64,000 nt of DNA. Source: Arboricoccus pini (GTDB lineage Bacteria; Pseudomonadota; Alphaproteobacteria; Geminicoccales; Geminicoccaceae). Position numbers and translations under genes: made by a program. The stretch is taken from assembly GCF_900187945.1 (NCBI RefSeq), contig NZ_FYEH01000009.1, positions 1 through 64,000 of the forward strand, in the 5' to 3' direction. The notes beneath the pieces were generated by a model. That model was not told where the DNA came from. It searched no databases and worked only from the letters and a program-made list of their open reading frames with translations. Every line of letters begins with the position of its first letter. Within the stretch, counting starts at the first letter, position 1. Shown one piece after another: positions 16,923 to 25,901 of the stretch.

Positions 16923-17665
16923 TGCTCGAGATCAAGGGCTTGGCGGTCAGCTATGGCGCCACGACGGCGCTCGCTGGCGTCGCCTTGCATGTGGAAGCTC
17001 AGGAGGCCGTCTGCGTCGTGGGGCCTAACGGTGCCGGCAAGTCGACCCTCATGGCGGCGATCGCCGGCGGCGTCTCGCCTCGAGCCGGCAGCATCACCTA
17101 CGAGGGCAAGCCGATCCTGGGCATGCGGCCCGAGAACATCGCCCGCCAGGGCATCTCGCTCGTTCCCGAGGGACGCCATGTCTTCGGCACACTGACTGTC
17201 GAGGAAAATCTCTTCATCGGCACCTACGCGATGGCGGATCGCCGGCATGCCGCCGCCGACGCCGAGATGCTGCTTGGCTATTTCCCCCGCCTCAAGGAAC
17301 GCTGGCGCCAGCCGGCGGGACGGCTTTCGGGCGGCGAGCAGCAGATGCTGGTCATCGCCCGGGCGCTGATGACCCGCCCCCGCCTCCTGCTCGTCGACGA
17401 GCCGTCGCTGGGCCTGGCACCCAAGATCGTCGATACGGTCTATGAGACGCTGCTGTCGCTCAGGCGCGAGCGCCAGCTCACGCTTTTGATCAACGAGCAG
17501 AGCTCAGAGCGCATGCTGCGTTTCTCTGATCGAATCTATGTCATCCGCAACGGTCGCATCCTCTTGCATGGGCGCACCGAGGAGTTGCGCGACGGCGAGG
17601 CCATCGCCCGGGCCTATTTCGGCTTCGACGACAAGGCCGACGCCGCTCTGGAGGCCGCCCCTTGA
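16922..17665 (+). CDS. ABC transporter ATP-binding protein, LivF type
   Basis: This is the second ATPase of the importer, with 247 residues from the ATG at 16922; an in-frame TTG lies one codon earlier. Walker A GPNGAGKS lies at about 34-41, the signature is a canonical LSGGEQQM, and Walker B is LLLVDEPSLGLAP. LINEQSSERML replaces the usual LVEQN-type H-loop segment, so the usual switch histidine is not obvious. The stop codon TGA overlaps the TTG start of the permease gene that follows. Pairing with the LivG-type protein would give one site with a normal signature and one with the degenerate signature. Confidence 0.91.
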   Translation: MLEIKGLAVSYGATTALAGVALHVEAQEAVCVVGPNGAGKSTLMAAIAGGVSPRAGSITYEGKPILGMRPENIARQGISLVPEGRHVFGTLTVEENLFIGTYAMADRRHAAADAEMLLGYFPRLKERWRQPAGRLSGGEQQMLVIARALMTRPRLLLVDEPSLGLAPKIVDTVYETLLSLRRERQLTLLINEQSSERMLRFSDRIYVIRNGRILLHGRTEELRDGEAIARAYFGFDDKADAALEAAP

Positions 17666-18576
17666 TCAATCTCATCCAGACCCTCATCGACGCCCTGGCC
17701 CTGGGCAGCCTCTATGCCCTGGCCGCACTCGGCATCGGCCTGCTCTTTGGCATCCTCAGGCTGATCAATTTCTCTTATGGCGACCTGATCACGCTTGGTG
17801 CCTACGCGTTGATCGTTCCCTCGGCGGACGCGGTCGCCAATATGTTCATCGGCAACTGGCCCGCTGCCTTGATGATCGTTGCGGTCTGCCTGATCGTCGT
17901 CATCGCCGCATTGCTTTCGGATGCCCTGGTGTTCAGCCATATCCGGCGCGCCGAACCCTCGACCTTGATGATCGCCTCCTTCGCCGTCAGCTACGTCATC
18001 CAGAACGGCATCTTGATGGTCTATGGCGCCAGGCCCAAGAGCGCCAATCTCTGGTCGGACCTGAGCTACCAGATCACCTTTGGCGAACTCCACATTCCGT
18101 TGCTCCAGATCGTCACGATCGCCGCCACGCTTGTCTTGATGGCGGGGCTTACGCTTCTCTTGAAGCGAACCTCGCTCGGCATCCAGATGCGGGCCGCCGC
18201 CGAAGACTTCAAAATGGCGCGCTATCTGGGCGTGCGTGGCAACATGGTGATAGGGCTGGCCTTTGCGCTCTCGGGCGTCCTTGCCGCCGTCGCCGCCCTC
18301 CTCCTGCTCACGCAGACGGGCTCGCTCAGCCAGACGATGGGGACACCCCTCATGCTCTTTGCCTTCATCGCCACGGTCGTAGGCGGCATGGGCAGCCTGC
18401 TCGGTGCCGCCGCCGGCGGCTTTGCCGTGGCCTTCGCCTCGGTCTTTCTCCAGGCCTATCTGCCCGAGGAATTCCGACCCTTCCGGGACAGCTTCGTGTT
18501 CGCGATCGTCATCTTGATGCTGCTCTTCCGGCCGAGCGGCCTCATCCCCACCAAAGCACTCGTGGAGCGCGTATGA
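17662..18576 (+). CDS. Branched-chain-type ABC transporter permease, LivH type
   Basis: The 304-residue inner-membrane protein has about eight hydrophobic segments. The opening ALALGSLYALAALGIGLLFG and the LRLINFSYGDL element are hallmarks of LivH permeases, and the GIQMRAAAEDFKMARYLGV segment is the cytoplasmic loop that contacts the ATPases. The start is a TTG at 17662 that overlaps the livF-type stop codon, and the stop overlaps the ATG of the next permease (ATGA). Together with the 18573-19646 protein it forms the transmembrane channel. Codon use and GC content match the neighbours. Confidence 0.92.
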   Translation: MINLIQTLIDALALGSLYALAALGIGLLFGILRLINFSYGDLITLGAYALIVPSADAVANMFIGNWPAALMIVAVCLIVVIAALLSDALVFSHIRRAEPSTLMIASFAVSYVIQNGILMVYGARPKSANLWSDLSYQITFGELHIPLLQIVTIAATLVLMAGLTLLLKRTSLGIQMRAAAEDFKMARYLGVRGNMVIGLAFALSGVLAAVAALLLLTQTGSLSQTMGTPLMLFAFIATVVGGMGSLLGAAAGGFAVAFASVFLQAYLPEEFRPFRDSFVFAIVILMLLFRPSGLIPTKALVERV

Positions 18577-19646
18577 TCGAGACCCCGTCCGGCCGTCTGC
18601 TCCGCGGTCTTCTTCCCCCCGTCCTCGTCATGCTGGGCGTGGCGATCTTGACCGTAATCGCCGTCCAGTTGGGTGGCGACGATCTCTCGCTCACCATCAC
18701 CGAGACGCTGATCCGGCTGACCGTGGTGGTCGGGCTTTCCATCTTCGTCGGCAATTCCGGCATCGTCTCGTTCGGTCATATCGGTTTCATGTGCATCGGC
18801 GCCTATGTCGCCGCCTGGGCCACCTGCAACCCGATGTGGAAGCAATTGATGCTGACGGGCCTGCCTACGATGCTGCAGGAGAACCAGTATCCCTTCCTCG
18901 TGGCGGTGGCGGGCGGCGGCATCCTCGCGGCCTTTGTCGGCCTCATCCTGGGAGCGGCCATCTTGCGCCTCTCGGGCATCGCTGCCTCGATCGCCACCTT
19001 CGCCTTTCTGGCGATCGTCAATAACGTCTATTCCAACTGGGATACGGTAACGGCCGCCACGAGCTCGATCATCGGCATTCCCGTCGAGGTCGATCCCTAT
19101 ATGGCACTGGCCTTCGCGCTCTGCGCCATCGCGATCGCCTTCTGGTTCAAGGACACGCGCATGGGGCTGATGTTGCGGGCCTCGCGCGACGATGGTGTCG
19201 CCGCCCGGGCCTCGGGGGTCAGCATCCTCAAGGTGCGCCTCGTGGCCTTCGTGCTCTCGGCCTTCGTGGTCGGCGTCGGCGGCACCCTCTGGGCACAGTT
19301 CCTGGGCGTCCTGACCGTCGACATGTTCTATTTGCCGATGACCTTCATGACGCTGGCGATGCTGATCGTGGGCGGCATGGGCAGCGTAACGGGAGCCGTC
19401 GTCGGCACGATCGCCGTTACAGTATTCGTTCAGCTCTTCCGGGCGATGGAAGGCGGAGTGACGGTGGGCGCCACCACCTTTGCCCTGCCGCAGGGCACGC
19501 AGGAGATCGCGCTCGGCATCGCGATGGCGCTGATCTTGATCTTTCTCCCAGCCGGCCTGACGCGCAGCCGTGAGCTACGCCTCCGCCGGCAGCGTGCGGC
19601 CACCGGCGACACCGGGCTCGGTGCGCCAGCCTCCCTCGGGAGCTAG
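18573..19646 (+). CDS. Branched-chain-type ABC transporter permease, LivM type
   Basis: The second permease has 357 residues from the ATG at 18573, which overlaps the previous stop by four bases. It has about ten membrane segments; the FVGNSGIVSFGHIGFMCIGAY-type sequence near residue 60 and the MGLMLRASRDDGVAARASGV cytoplasmic loop are typical of LivM. The frame is open far upstream inside the preceding genes, but only the portion from 18573 is protein-like. It is the last gene of the importer operon; a convergent aminotransferase gene ends 28 bases away, with no clear terminator between them. Confidence 0.91.
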   Translation: MIETPSGRLLRGLLPPVLVMLGVAILTVIAVQLGGDDLSLTITETLIRLTVVVGLSIFVGNSGIVSFGHIGFMCIGAYVAAWATCNPMWKQLMLTGLPTMLQENQYPFLVAVAGGGILAAFVGLILGAAILRLSGIAASIATFAFLAIVNNVYSNWDTVTAATSSIIGIPVEVDPYMALAFALCAIAIAFWFKDTRMGLMLRASRDDGVAARASGVSILKVRLVAFVLSAFVVGVGGTLWAQFLGVLTVDMFYLPMTFMTLAMLIVGGMGSVTGAVVGTIAVTVFVQLFRAMEGGVTVGATTFALPQGTQEIALGIAMALILIFLPAGLTRSRELRLRRQRAATGDTGLGAPASLGS

Positions 19647-19674
19647 CCCCTGGGAAGCCGGCGCCTCTAGGGCC

Positions 19675-20601
19675 TCAAGCCGGTGCCTTGTCGTAATTGA
19701 CCGGCGTCGCGTGCCAGCCTTGCTCGCGCTTCTTCCAGAAGGTCTCGCGCAAGGTGGCCGAAATCGGGCCCGGCCGGTCATTGCCGAGGATACGGGTGCC
19801 GAGCCGGCTGACCGGCATGATGCCGCCAGCCGTGGTCGACATGAAGATCTCGTCCGCATCCTCGAGCTCGGCCTTGGAGATAGGCCGGATGTCGTGCGGG
19901 ATACCCAGCTCCTGACAGAGCTCGTAGACCGAATCGCGCGTCTGACCGAGCAGTGCACCGCGCGGCGGACTCACCACGGTGCCATCGATAACGGCAAAGC
20001 AGTTATAACCAGGCCCCTCGGTCAAAAAGCCTGCCTGGTCGAGAAGAAAAGCGGTCTCGGCACCGGCTTCCTCGGCCTCGAACAGCGCCTTGGTAAGATC
20101 GCCCCAATGGAAGTTCTTGACTGTCGGATCGACGGATTCCGGGGCTATGCGCGGCGTCTTGGCGATGATCGCGTGCACGCCGCGCGCCTGCTGCTCCTCG
20201 GTGAAGAGCCAGACCCAGGGGATGGCAAAGGCGGCGATATAGGGCTTGGCGAAGGCCGGATGGAACGGCACGCCCCGCGGCGGGCGGCCGCGCAGGCAGT
20301 CCATCGCCACATAGGCCTCGCGCAGGCCGGTCCTACGCACGAGGTCGATGAGGATCTGCCTTAATTCGGCGTCGCTCTCCTTGGGCTCCATGCGGAGCTC
20401 CTGCATCGAGCGACGAAAACGGGCGATATGCTCGTCCAGACGAAAAAAGCTGCCGTAATAGACCCCGACCACGTCATAGGTCACATCCGAGCGTCGGTAG
20501 CCCCAGTCGGTGATGGGGATCTTGGCCTCCGCGACCGGCATCACCTGACCATCGATATAGGCAGCGCCTTTCGACCAGTCGGCGTCCTGCACCAAGTCCA
20601 T
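19675..20601 (-). CDS. Class IV aminotransferase (D-amino acid/branched-chain/R-amine type fold)
   Basis: This PLP-dependent enzyme has 308 residues from the ATG at 20601, which has AAAGGA six bases upstream; in-frame ATGs at 20607 and 20616 are alternatives. The early WGYRRSDVTYDV segment, the DPTVKNFHWGDLT segment with the Schiff-base lysine, and the LTEGPGYNCFAV segment that holds the PLP phosphate are class IV landmarks. The last two resemble (R)-selective omega-transaminases as well as D-amino acid aminotransferases, so a D- or beta/omega-amino acid substrate is possible. It follows hyuB (pair 3) by 49 bases and ends the minus-strand operon hyuA-hyuB-aminotransferase, which suggests it acts on the amino acid released by that hydrolase. 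Confidence 0.88.
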   Translation of the reverse strand: MDLVQDADWSKGAAYIDGQVMPVAEAKIPITDWGYRRSDVTYDVVGVYYGSFFRLDEHIARFRRSMQELRMEPKESDAELRQILIDLVRRTGLREAYVAMDCLRGRPPRGVPFHPAFAKPYIAAFAIPWVWLFTEEQQARGVHAIIAKTPRIAPESVDPTVKNFHWGDLTKALFEAEEAGAETAFLLDQAGFLTEGPGYNCFAVIDGTVVSPPRGALLGQTRDSVYELCQELGIPHDIRPISKAELEDADEIFMSTTAGGIMPVSRLGTRILGNDRPGPISATLRETFWKKREQGWHATPVNYDKAPA

Positions 20602-20650
20602 CCGCATTCCTTTCATGCACAACAAGAGGGCTCGATTGAGCCTTGAGATC

Positions 20651-22597
20651 CTACCAGTGCGCCGCCGAGCGCAACTGCATCATGCGTCGGAACTCGCTCG
20701 TCGAGTTCGGCATGAGCTCGCCCGTGCCCCAGTCGACGATCACGCCATAGCGGCGGACGAGATCGAGGGCATCGAGCTCGCCCGCCCGATATCGTTCGGC
20801 GATCGTCTCGGGATCGGCCTCGAGCCAGCTGGCCCGTGCTGCTCGGATCTCGGCACGCAGCAGCTTTGTGGCCGCCTCGTCCACCTTGAACTCGGCCAGG
20901 TCCCGATCGACCACCTCGATGACGACGCCATAATCCTTGGCCGCCCGCTCGATCGAAACATAATCGTCCGCGACGTCCTCGACGACCAGGGCCGGATCGC
21001 GCAGCAAGGGGTCGCCGAAGCCGCCGCCTCCCGAGGTCGGCCGCGAGAAGACGTCGCCCTTCTCGATCGGCACGTCGGAGAAGATCGTGCCCAGCCACTC
21101 CTCCTTGCCGGATGCCCGGCGCACGAGTTTGAGGCCGTGCGGCATGGCCGGCAGGCCGCCATTCGTCCCCCAGACGATCGCCCGCTCGCGATCGCAGATA
21201 TAGGAGATGACGGCCTGATCGGCCTCGCCCAGGGTGCTGGTCTTACGCACCCCGGCACCGCCCCGCCAGCGCCCTGGCCCCGGCGAATCGGTCAAGATCT
21301 CCATCTCGTTGCACAAGATCGGACTGGTGCGCTCCTGGCCCTCGACGGGCTGCGCCATCAAGCCGGTGCCAAAGCAGGCCGTTGTCACATTGGCGCCGTC
21401 CTTGCCGTTCCTGGCGCCCCAGCCGCCCGGCAGCCAGTCGTAGAACATGAAGATCGAGGCCGCATCGGCCCGGCGGTCGCGGCCGCCGGTCAAAAGATAT
21501 TCGAGATTGAAGGCGCAGGACATGGCCCGCTCGGGCATGATCTTTGACCAGATCTCGTAGATCGAGTTCATGATCTTCTCAAAAGGCATCAAGAAGCCCG
21601 TGACCGCCACCGGCCAGCGCGCGCTGACGACCGAATCGTCCGGCGCGATCACCTTGATCGGCCGGTAGAAGCCCGAATTGAGCGGCAGGTCGGGAAAAAA
21701 GGTCTTCATCCCAGCCACGACGGCCGAGAATGTCGTGCCGAAGGCCGAATTGTAGAGCGTGCCGATGCAAGGATGGCTGCCGGTGAAGTCGTAGACGACC
21801 TCGTCACCCTTGATCGAAAGCTTGATCCTGATCGGGATCAGCCCCTCGGCACCAGCCGGGTCACGGTCGATATGGTCGACCGTCTCCCAGGTCCCGTCGG
21901 GAAGGGCCGCGATGCGCTGCCGCGTCGCCCGCTCGACATAGTCCTGCACCTCGGCGAAGCCCTGAACGACCGTGGCCTTGCCGTATTTGCCGACCAGGCG
22001 GAGCAATTCGCGCTCGGCCACGCGCGTGGCCTCCGACTGGCTCATCATGTCGCCGATGATCGAGGCCGGATCGCGCGTGTTGGCGGCGATCATGTTGGCG
22101 ACGTCGTGGCAGAAGCGGCCCCCGTCGTAGATCCGCACGGGCGTGATGCGGAGGCCTTCCTTGAACATGTCCTTGGCCCCGACGTCGAACGAGCCCGGCA
22201 CGCTGCCGCCCACATCCGACCAATGGCCGTTCGACTGGGCAAAGGCGATCACCTCGCCGTCCACGAAGATCGGCCGGATGACGCGCACGTCGGGAAAATG
22301 CGTGCCGCCCGCATAAGGATCGTTGACCAGATAGACATCGCCCTCGCGCATCTCGCCGTTGAAGACGCGGATCGCGTCCTTGCAGGTGAGATGCAGGGTG
22401 CCGACATGCACGGCGATATCGTGATTGCCCTGAGCGATCGAATCGCCGCTGGCATCGTGCAACGCGCTCGAGAAATCGCGGTTGTAGATGACGAAGGAGT
22501 AGCAGGTGCGCAGCACCTGCTCGCCCATCTGGTCGACGGCGGTGATGAAGGCGTTCTTCAAGACCTCGAAGGTAACAGGGTGCAGGGACTGGCTCAC
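20651..22597 (-). CDS. hyuB: Hydantoinase/oxoprolinase subunit B (pair 3)
   Basis: This 648-residue HyuB subunit shows the family segment LVNDPYAGGTHFPDV in the N-terminal third, a PLNSGFYRPIKV segment in the middle and SGGGGFGDPLLRDP near residue 540. It carries about 90 residues after the glycine-rich motif, so the C-terminal tail is longer than in pair 1. The start is GTG at 22597, only three bases after the hyuA stop codon, so translation is coupled. It belongs to the operon hyuA-hyuB-class IV aminotransferase. It differs from the other two HyuB proteins throughout, which suggests different substrates rather than a recent duplication. Confidence 0.92.
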   Translation of the reverse strand: MSQSLHPVTFEVLKNAFITAVDQMGEQVLRTCYSFVIYNRDFSSALHDASGDSIAQGNHDIAVHVGTLHLTCKDAIRVFNGEMREGDVYLVNDPYAGGTHFPDVRVIRPIFVDGEVIAFAQSNGHWSDVGGSVPGSFDVGAKDMFKEGLRITPVRIYDGGRFCHDVANMIAANTRDPASIIGDMMSQSEATRVAERELLRLVGKYGKATVVQGFAEVQDYVERATRQRIAALPDGTWETVDHIDRDPAGAEGLIPIRIKLSIKGDEVVYDFTGSHPCIGTLYNSAFGTTFSAVVAGMKTFFPDLPLNSGFYRPIKVIAPDDSVVSARWPVAVTGFLMPFEKIMNSIYEIWSKIMPERAMSCAFNLEYLLTGGRDRRADAASIFMFYDWLPGGWGARNGKDGANVTTACFGTGLMAQPVEGQERTSPILCNEMEILTDSPGPGRWRGGAGVRKTSTLGEADQAVISYICDRERAIVWGTNGGLPAMPHGLKLVRRASGKEEWLGTIFSDVPIEKGDVFSRPTSGGGGFGDPLLRDPALVVEDVADDYVSIERAAKDYGVVIEVVDRDLAEFKVDEAATKLLRAEIRAARASWLEADPETIAERYRAGELDALDLVRRYGVIVDWGTGELMPNSTSEFRRMMQLRSAAHW

Positions 22598-22600
22598 CGT

Positions 22601-24637
22601 TCAGACCTCCGCGATCTTGAGAATGAGATTCTGCCAGCGATCGACGCCGGCTTGCACGCCGGGGGGTATGACCGTCGTCGAATCGAGCTGATCGACGATG
22701 GCCGGTCCGGAGAAGCTGACCCCGGCCGGGAGATCCTCCCGCCAATAGACAGGCGTGTCGACGGGCGTGGCCGTCTCGTCGAAATCGACCAGACGACGGG
22801 ATTTCGGCTCAGGCATGACACCCGGCAGCCGCTCGGCCAGTTCCGCCTTGGGCGTCGTGCCGACCGCGACCAGATTCAAGCGATAGAGACCGACCGGTGC
22901 CGTGTCGCGGCGGAAATTATATTCGCGCTCATGCAGGTCGTGAAAGGACGCCACCGCCTCGACGATCGAGGTCAGCGGGGCCGGCACCGGGACGCTCAAG
23001 GAGCGCCACTGGCCCTGATACATCATGTCGATCGAGCGGCTGAGCGTCATGCCCTCGGGCGGCACGCCGTCCGCCGCCAGCCGCTCGCGCGCCTGACCCT
23101 CGAGAGCCGCAAACCGAGCCTCGATATCGGCGGTGGCCGCATCGGCGGCCGGCACAAGGCAGCTCTCCGCCAGATCGTGACGGATATCGACGAGCAGGCA
23201 GCCCAAGGCCGAGGTAACCCCGGGCGCGGGCGGCACGATGACAACCGGGACCGCCAGCTCCTTGGCCAAGGCGGCGCCGTGCAGGGCGCCCGCGCCGCCA
23301 AAGGCCACGAGCGCGAAGTCGCGCGGATCATAGCCGCGACTGATCGAGATCAGACGGACGGCATCGGCCATGTTGGCATTGGCAACCGAGAGAATGGCCT
23401 TGGCGGCCTCGCCCTGTTCCAGGCCAAGGGGGCCAGCCACGGTCCGCTCGACCGCGCGCAGGGCCAATTCCCTATCCAGGCGAATCTCACCGCCGGCCAG
23501 GCCCTCGCCCAGGCGCCCCAGCGCCAGGTTCGCGTCCGTGTTGGTAGCGACCTCGTTGCCGTTGCCATAGCAGGCGGGACCGGGATTGGCGCCAGCCGAT
23601 TGCGGGCCGTTATGGAGCGCACCCGCATCGTCGATCCAGGCGAGCGAGCCGCCACCGGCGCCGATCGTCAAAACCTCGATGGAGGGAAAGCGGATCGGAT
23701 AGCCGAACTGGATATGCCAATCTTTCGTCACCCGGCTCTGGCCCTCGAAGACGAGCGAGACGTCGGCGCTGGTACCACCCATGTCGACGCCGATCGAATT
23801 TTGATAGCCGCAGAGCATGGCGATGTGGCGACTGGCGATAGCACCGGCGGCTATACCCGAGCCCGCCAGGCGCCCGGCGAAGTCCTGCGCCGTATTGGCG
23901 GTCATCACACCGCCGCCGCTATGGAGGAGCAGCAGCTCGCTCTTAAGCCCGCCCTCGCGCAGCCTTTGCGAGAGCCGACCGATATAATCGCCGGCCACAG
24001 GCCGCAGGATCGCGTTCACGACCGTGGTTGAGAACCGCTCATGCTCGAAGATCTCGGGCAGCACCTCGGACGAGGTCGAAATGGCGACACCCGGCAACGT
24101 CGCCTCCAGGATGGCCCGCATACGCAATTCGTTGACGGGATTGACGAAGGCGTTCACGAAGCAGACCGCGACAGCCGTCACCTGTCGCGCCTTCAAGATA
24201 CGCGCCACATCGCGGGCCGCTTCCTCGTCCAGCGCCCAGACGACATTGCCGGCCGCATCCACCCGCTCCGGCACCGTCAACCGGTCGCGACGGCGTATAT
24301 AAGGCGGCGCCACGTCCTTGTAGGCGTCCCAGAGATCTTCCTTGTTGGCGCGGCGGATCTCGATGACGTCGCGAAACCCGGCCGTGCAGACCATGGCGGC
24401 CTTGGGCAGACGCCGCGTGATCAACGCATTGGTCGCAACCGTTGTCCCATGCGAGAAGAGGACGACGCGCGACAGATCGATGCCACCCTCATGGAGCCCT
24501 TTCATCACGCCTTCGATCGGATCGGGCGTCGAGGGCGTCTTGAAGACGCGCAGTTCCCGTGTCGTCTCGTCGAGGACGCAGATATCGGTGAATGTGCCGC
24601 CAATATCGACGGCCACCCGAAGGCTCGCCTGATCCAC
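22601..24637 (-). CDS. hyuA: Hydantoinase/oxoprolinase subunit A (pair 3)
   Basis: The ATPase subunit has 678 residues from the GTG at 24637, which has a strong GGGGAGG seven bases upstream. The open frame reaches 24691, but those 18 residues are not conserved. DIGGTFTD lies at 11-18, VDMGGTSADVSLV is the second phosphate-binding motif, and TIGAGGGSLAW and VAFGGAGALHGAAL are family segments. It is the first gene of a three-gene operon that is divergent from the pxpA/biotin-carboxylase operon. The shared promoter region carries the palindromic operator at 24732. Confidence 0.93.
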   Translation of the reverse strand: MDQASLRVAVDIGGTFTDICVLDETTRELRVFKTPSTPDPIEGVMKGLHEGGIDLSRVVLFSHGTTVATNALITRRLPKAAMVCTAGFRDVIEIRRANKEDLWDAYKDVAPPYIRRRDRLTVPERVDAAGNVVWALDEEAARDVARILKARQVTAVAVCFVNAFVNPVNELRMRAILEATLPGVAISTSSEVLPEIFEHERFSTTVVNAILRPVAGDYIGRLSQRLREGGLKSELLLLHSGGGVMTANTAQDFAGRLAGSGIAAGAIASRHIAMLCGYQNSIGVDMGGTSADVSLVFEGQSRVTKDWHIQFGYPIRFPSIEVLTIGAGGGSLAWIDDAGALHNGPQSAGANPGPACYGNGNEVATNTDANLALGRLGEGLAGGEIRLDRELALRAVERTVAGPLGLEQGEAAKAILSVANANMADAVRLISISRGYDPRDFALVAFGGAGALHGAALAKELAVPVVIVPPAPGVTSALGCLLVDIRHDLAESCLVPAADAATADIEARFAALEGQARERLAADGVPPEGMTLSRSIDMMYQGQWRSLSVPVPAPLTSIVEAVASFHDLHEREYNFRRDTAPVGLYRLNLVAVGTTPKAELAERLPGVMPEPKSRRLVDFDETATPVDTPVYWREDLPAGVSFSGPAIVDQLDSTTVIPPGVQAGVDRWQNLILKIAEV

Positions 24638-24731
24638 TAACGTTCCTCCCCGCGCCCGAGCATGCTCGATTGGCAATCTTCGTGCCATCAATCCGCCAGC
24701 TTGACCGGCGGCCGGGCGGAGCGCAAGCCTG

Positions 24732-24741
24732 TGTGATCACA
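24732..24741. promoter_or_regulatory. Palindromic operator TGTGATCACA, copy 4
   Basis: Lies between two divergent operons: 94 bases from the hyuA (pair 3) GTG and 107 bases from the pxpA-like ATG. It is identical to the copies at 4003, 8054 and 16091, and like them is followed by G on the plus strand. Confidence 0.72.
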
Positions 24742-24848
24742 GAATGACCAGTCCGCTGACCGGCGCTTGATTTTTCGGCAGAACGCCTTTGCGCCGGCGC
24801 CCGGCGCAGGTATCGATGCCCCGGCACGCGGCATGCATGGAGCGGTGC

Positions 24849-25634
24849 ATGACTTACCGACCAAAAATCGACATCAACTGCGACATGGGTGAGGCCTTCG
24901 GAGCCTGGCGCCTTGGCCTCACCGACGATGAGCTGCTGATGCCGCTCATCACGAGCGCCAACGTGGCGGCCGGCTTCCACGGCGGCGATCCCAATCATCT
25001 CGACCGCTCAGTCAGGCTGGCCAAGGCTAACGGCGTCGGGCTTGGCGCCCACCCGGGCTATGCCGACCTGCAGGGCTTCGGCCGGCGCACGCTCAAGGCA
25101 CCTGCCGAAGAACTGGTCAATGACATTGTCTACCAGATGGGTGCGGTACGCGAATTCGGCCGCCGGCACGGTGTTCCGCTCCAGCACGTAAAACTGCATG
25201 GCGCCCTCGCCCTCGATGCGGGCGCCGATCCGGTCCTGGCCGAAGCTTTCGCAGCGACGATAGAAGCGATCGAGCCCACGCTCTTCGTCATGGGCATGCA
25301 GGTCTGGGAAACGGTGAAGGCAGCGCAGGCCAGGGGCCTGCCGGTCATCCGGGAGTTCTATGCCGATCGCGACTACGGGCCTGATGGCAACATCGTCTTT
25401 GCCCGCAAGGTGGACCGCATGGATCCAGCTACCGTGGGACAGAAGGTGCTGCGCGCCTGTCGCGAGGGGCTGGTGACGACGGTCGAGGGCGAGGACATCG
25501 AAGTCGCGTTCGAATCGATCTGCTTTCATTCCGACACGCCGGGCTCGCTCGAAATGGCCAAGGGCATCCGGGCAGCGTTGGCGGAAGGCGGCATCGAGGT
25601 GGCACCCATCACCGATGTCCTGGCAACGATCTGA
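24849..25634 (+). CDS. pxpA: LamB/YcsF family protein (5-oxoprolinase subunit A, PxpA-like)
   Basis: This 261-residue protein opens with the family signature DINCDMGEAFGAWRLG and shows SANVAAGFHGGDP, GAHPGYADLQGFGRR and QHVKLHGALALD, all characteristic of PxpA. In the bacterial 5-oxoprolinase PxpA works with PxpB and PxpC to open the oxoproline ring using ATP. The ATG at 24849 has GGAG six bases upstream; the frame is open from 24789. It is the first gene of a five-gene operon (pxpA, BCCP, biotin carboxylase, pxpB-like, pxpC-like). The addition of complete biotin-carboxylase components suggests carboxylation chemistry instead of, or in addition to, plain ATP-driven hydrolysis. Confidence 0.93.
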   Translation: MTYRPKIDINCDMGEAFGAWRLGLTDDELLMPLITSANVAAGFHGGDPNHLDRSVRLAKANGVGLGAHPGYADLQGFGRRTLKAPAEELVNDIVYQMGAVREFGRRHGVPLQHVKLHGALALDAGADPVLAEAFAATIEAIEPTLFVMGMQVWETVKAAQARGLPVIREFYADRDYGPDGNIVFARKVDRMDPATVGQKVLRACREGLVTTVEGEDIEVAFESICFHSDTPGSLEMAKGIRAALAEGGIEVAPITDVLATI

Positions 25635-25658
25635 AAACAACGCGAAAGGGCTCTCTTC

Positions 25659-25901
25659 ATGGCGACCACGCAAGTCCCCTGTCCTCTCCCCGGCACCTTC
25701 TATCGCCGGCCTTCGCCGGACCAGCCGGCTTTCAAGAATGAGGGCGATCCGGTCGCAGTCGGCGACACGATCGGCCTCATCGAGGTCATGAAGACGTTCA
25801 ACGAGGTGAAGGCCGAGATCGCCGGCACGCTCAAGGCCTTCCTGGTGGAGGACGAAGAGGCGGTCATGGCGGGCCAGCCGCTCTACGAGATCGACGCCTG
25901 A
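25659..25901 (+). CDS. Biotin carboxyl carrier protein (stand-alone biotinyl domain)
   Basis: The protein has only 80 residues, consisting of a single biotinyl/lipoyl barrel. The biotin-acceptor site is in IEVMKTFNEV, lysine about residue 45; the motif is VMKT instead of the textbook AMKM, as in many AccB-type small carriers. It lacks the proline-rich N-terminal half of true acetyl-CoA carboxylase BCCP. Its stop codon overlaps the start of the biotin carboxylase gene (TGATG), so the two are made together. It would carry carboxybiotin between the carboxylase and the PxpB/PxpC-like carboxyltransferase encoded next to it. Confidence 0.92.
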   Translation: MATTQVPCPLPGTFYRRPSPDQPAFKNEGDPVAVGDTIGLIEVMKTFNEVKAEIAGTLKAFLVEDEEAVMAGQPLYEIDA

